A stretch of 7,833 bases of DNA from Massilia sp. UBA2604 (GTDB lineage Bacteria > Pseudomonadota > Gammaproteobacteria > Burkholderiales > Burkholderiaceae_D), in contig DDKG01000338.1 in NCBI GenBank assembly GCA_002339265.1, positions 1 through 7,833 of the forward strand. The letters are read 5' to 3'. The notes under the pieces are model-generated. The model did not search any database, had not been told where the DNA came from, and saw nothing but the letters and a program-made list of their open reading frames with translations. The position numbers and the translations under genes were made by a program. Positions 7,299-7,833 of this stretch are shown here, piece after piece (within the stretch, counting starts at the first letter, position 1; every line of letters starts with the position of its first letter).

Positions 7299-7833
7299 TC
7301 AAAGAATCTCGACCGCAGGATGCGGCGAACCCGCCCATGTTAACCGATAGGTCTGCGCCTTGCGCACATTGCCGACCAGCGCAGGCCGGAAGCAGGCCAG
7401 GCAGGTGCCGCCCGGATGCCGCACGCTGGGGTAGATGATGCCCATCGATCCGCCGTCGAGCAGCTCGTTCGCCAGCGCCTGCGAAGCGACATAGCTGCCC
7501 GGGTCGAGGCAGTCCTGGTAGGCCGCGATGGCGCGCACGTCATGAAAGCTGGCGCTGAAATCGGCCAGCAGGCACTGGTACGTCACGCTGTCGTCGAAGC
7601 GGTCGATTTCTGCATATTCCACCGTTTTGTGGAATACCACTTCGGCCAGCGAGGTCTCGGTGTCGAAGCCACAATACCAGGCGCCGCGCTCGCCGTCGTT
7701 GAAGCGGCTGCCCTCGGGACGCGCATAGGTAAAGGCGGCATTGATGATGCGGAAATTCGGCACGCCGAACACGAGTTCGTCCACGCCGATGCCGGGCAAC
7801 AGGCCGGATTCTCCGCGCAGGCGGTCGTTGGTG
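7299..7833 (-). CDS. RES-domain protein (putative NAD+-degrading toxin family), 5'-truncated by window edge
   Basis: About 177 C-terminal residues are visible and the frame is open to the window edge (upstream residues read TNDRLRGESGLLPGIG), so the start is outside. The TTG at 7797-7799 is a possible start codon but most likely internal. The RES fold pattern is visible: SRFND with arginine, then GAWYCG with tyrosine ten residues on, SLAEVVFH with glutamate eleven residues further, and later GIIYPSVRHPGG with the conserved serine. In characterised RES toxins (MbcT of M. tuberculosis, Res of Pseudomonas putida) such Arg, Tyr, Glu and Ser residues form an NAD+ phosphorolysis or hydrolysis site. 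Those toxins are usually encoded just after an Xre/MbcA-type antitoxin, which here would lie beyond 7833 and cannot be seen. Whether this member is a toxin or a housekeeping RES protein is undecided. It is followed 11 bp on by the DUF2288 gene. Confidence 0.82.
   Translation of the reverse strand, partial: TNDRLRGESGLLPGIGVDELVFGVPNFRIINAAFTYARPEGSRFNDGERGAWYCGFDTETSLAEVVFHKTVEYAEIDRFDDSVTYQCLLADFSASFHDVRAIAAYQDCLDPGSYVASQALANELLDGGSMGIIYPSVRHPGGTCLACFRPALVGNVRKAQTYRLTWAGSPHPAVEIL

Noticed and set aside
7288..7338. N-terminal extension of the DUF2288 protein by 17 residues
   Set aside because: It overlaps the 3' end of the RES gene and does not resemble the family; the ATG at 7287 right after the RES stop is a better start.

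Overview
The window is high-GC bacterial DNA with tightly packed genes. It looks like a chromosomal segment of a betaproteobacterium, most likely Burkholderiales of the Oxalobacteraceae/Massilia type. This assignment is an inference from the GC-rich codon use, the prfB-lysS gene order, the kind of proteins encoded and the style of the intergenic palindromic repeats. I see no phage, plasmid, insertion-sequence, CRISPR, tRNA or rRNA signature.

Layout: (1) 1-1131 (+) is the 3' part of ppnN, a nucleotide 5'-monophosphate nucleosidase of the LOG family. (2) 1132-1312 is a convergent junction holding a 106-bp double-palindrome repeat and the intrinsic terminator of lysS. (3) 1313-4668 (-) is a three-gene unit transcribed right to left: prfB (release factor 2), a HAD-superfamily phosphatase, and lysS (class II lysyl-tRNA synthetase), with gaps of 20 and 26 bp. 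prfB carries the classical autoregulatory +1 frameshift site: an in-frame TGA after 27 codons, CTT TGA C, and a GGAGG stimulator. The gene therefore runs from 4668 to 3564 in two frames and gives 367 residues, not a 349-residue product starting at 4613. (4) 4669-4790 is a divergent promoter region. (5) 4791-6803 (+) is cpdB, a secreted 2',3'-cyclic-nucleotide 2'-phosphodiesterase/3'-nucleotidase with a signal peptide. (6) 6804-6966 is a second convergent junction, holding a second 106-bp repeat whose two arm types come in the opposite order. (7) 6967-7833 (-) is a two-gene unit: a RES-domain protein whose 5' end lies beyond the window, then a small DUF2288 protein 11 bp downstream.

Functionally the window joins a translation module (termination factor and lysine-tRNA charging, with a metabolic phosphatase between them) to two flanking nucleotide-degrading enzymes, PpnN in the cytoplasm and CpdB in the periplasm. 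At the right edge is a possible NAD-targeting RES protein. The points most worth a second look are the prfB recoding site, the phosphatase inside the prfB-lysS unit, the paired inverted repeats confined to convergent gene ends with base-pair-preserving changes, and the RES-DUF2288 pair. I found no clear evidence of a wholly new system.
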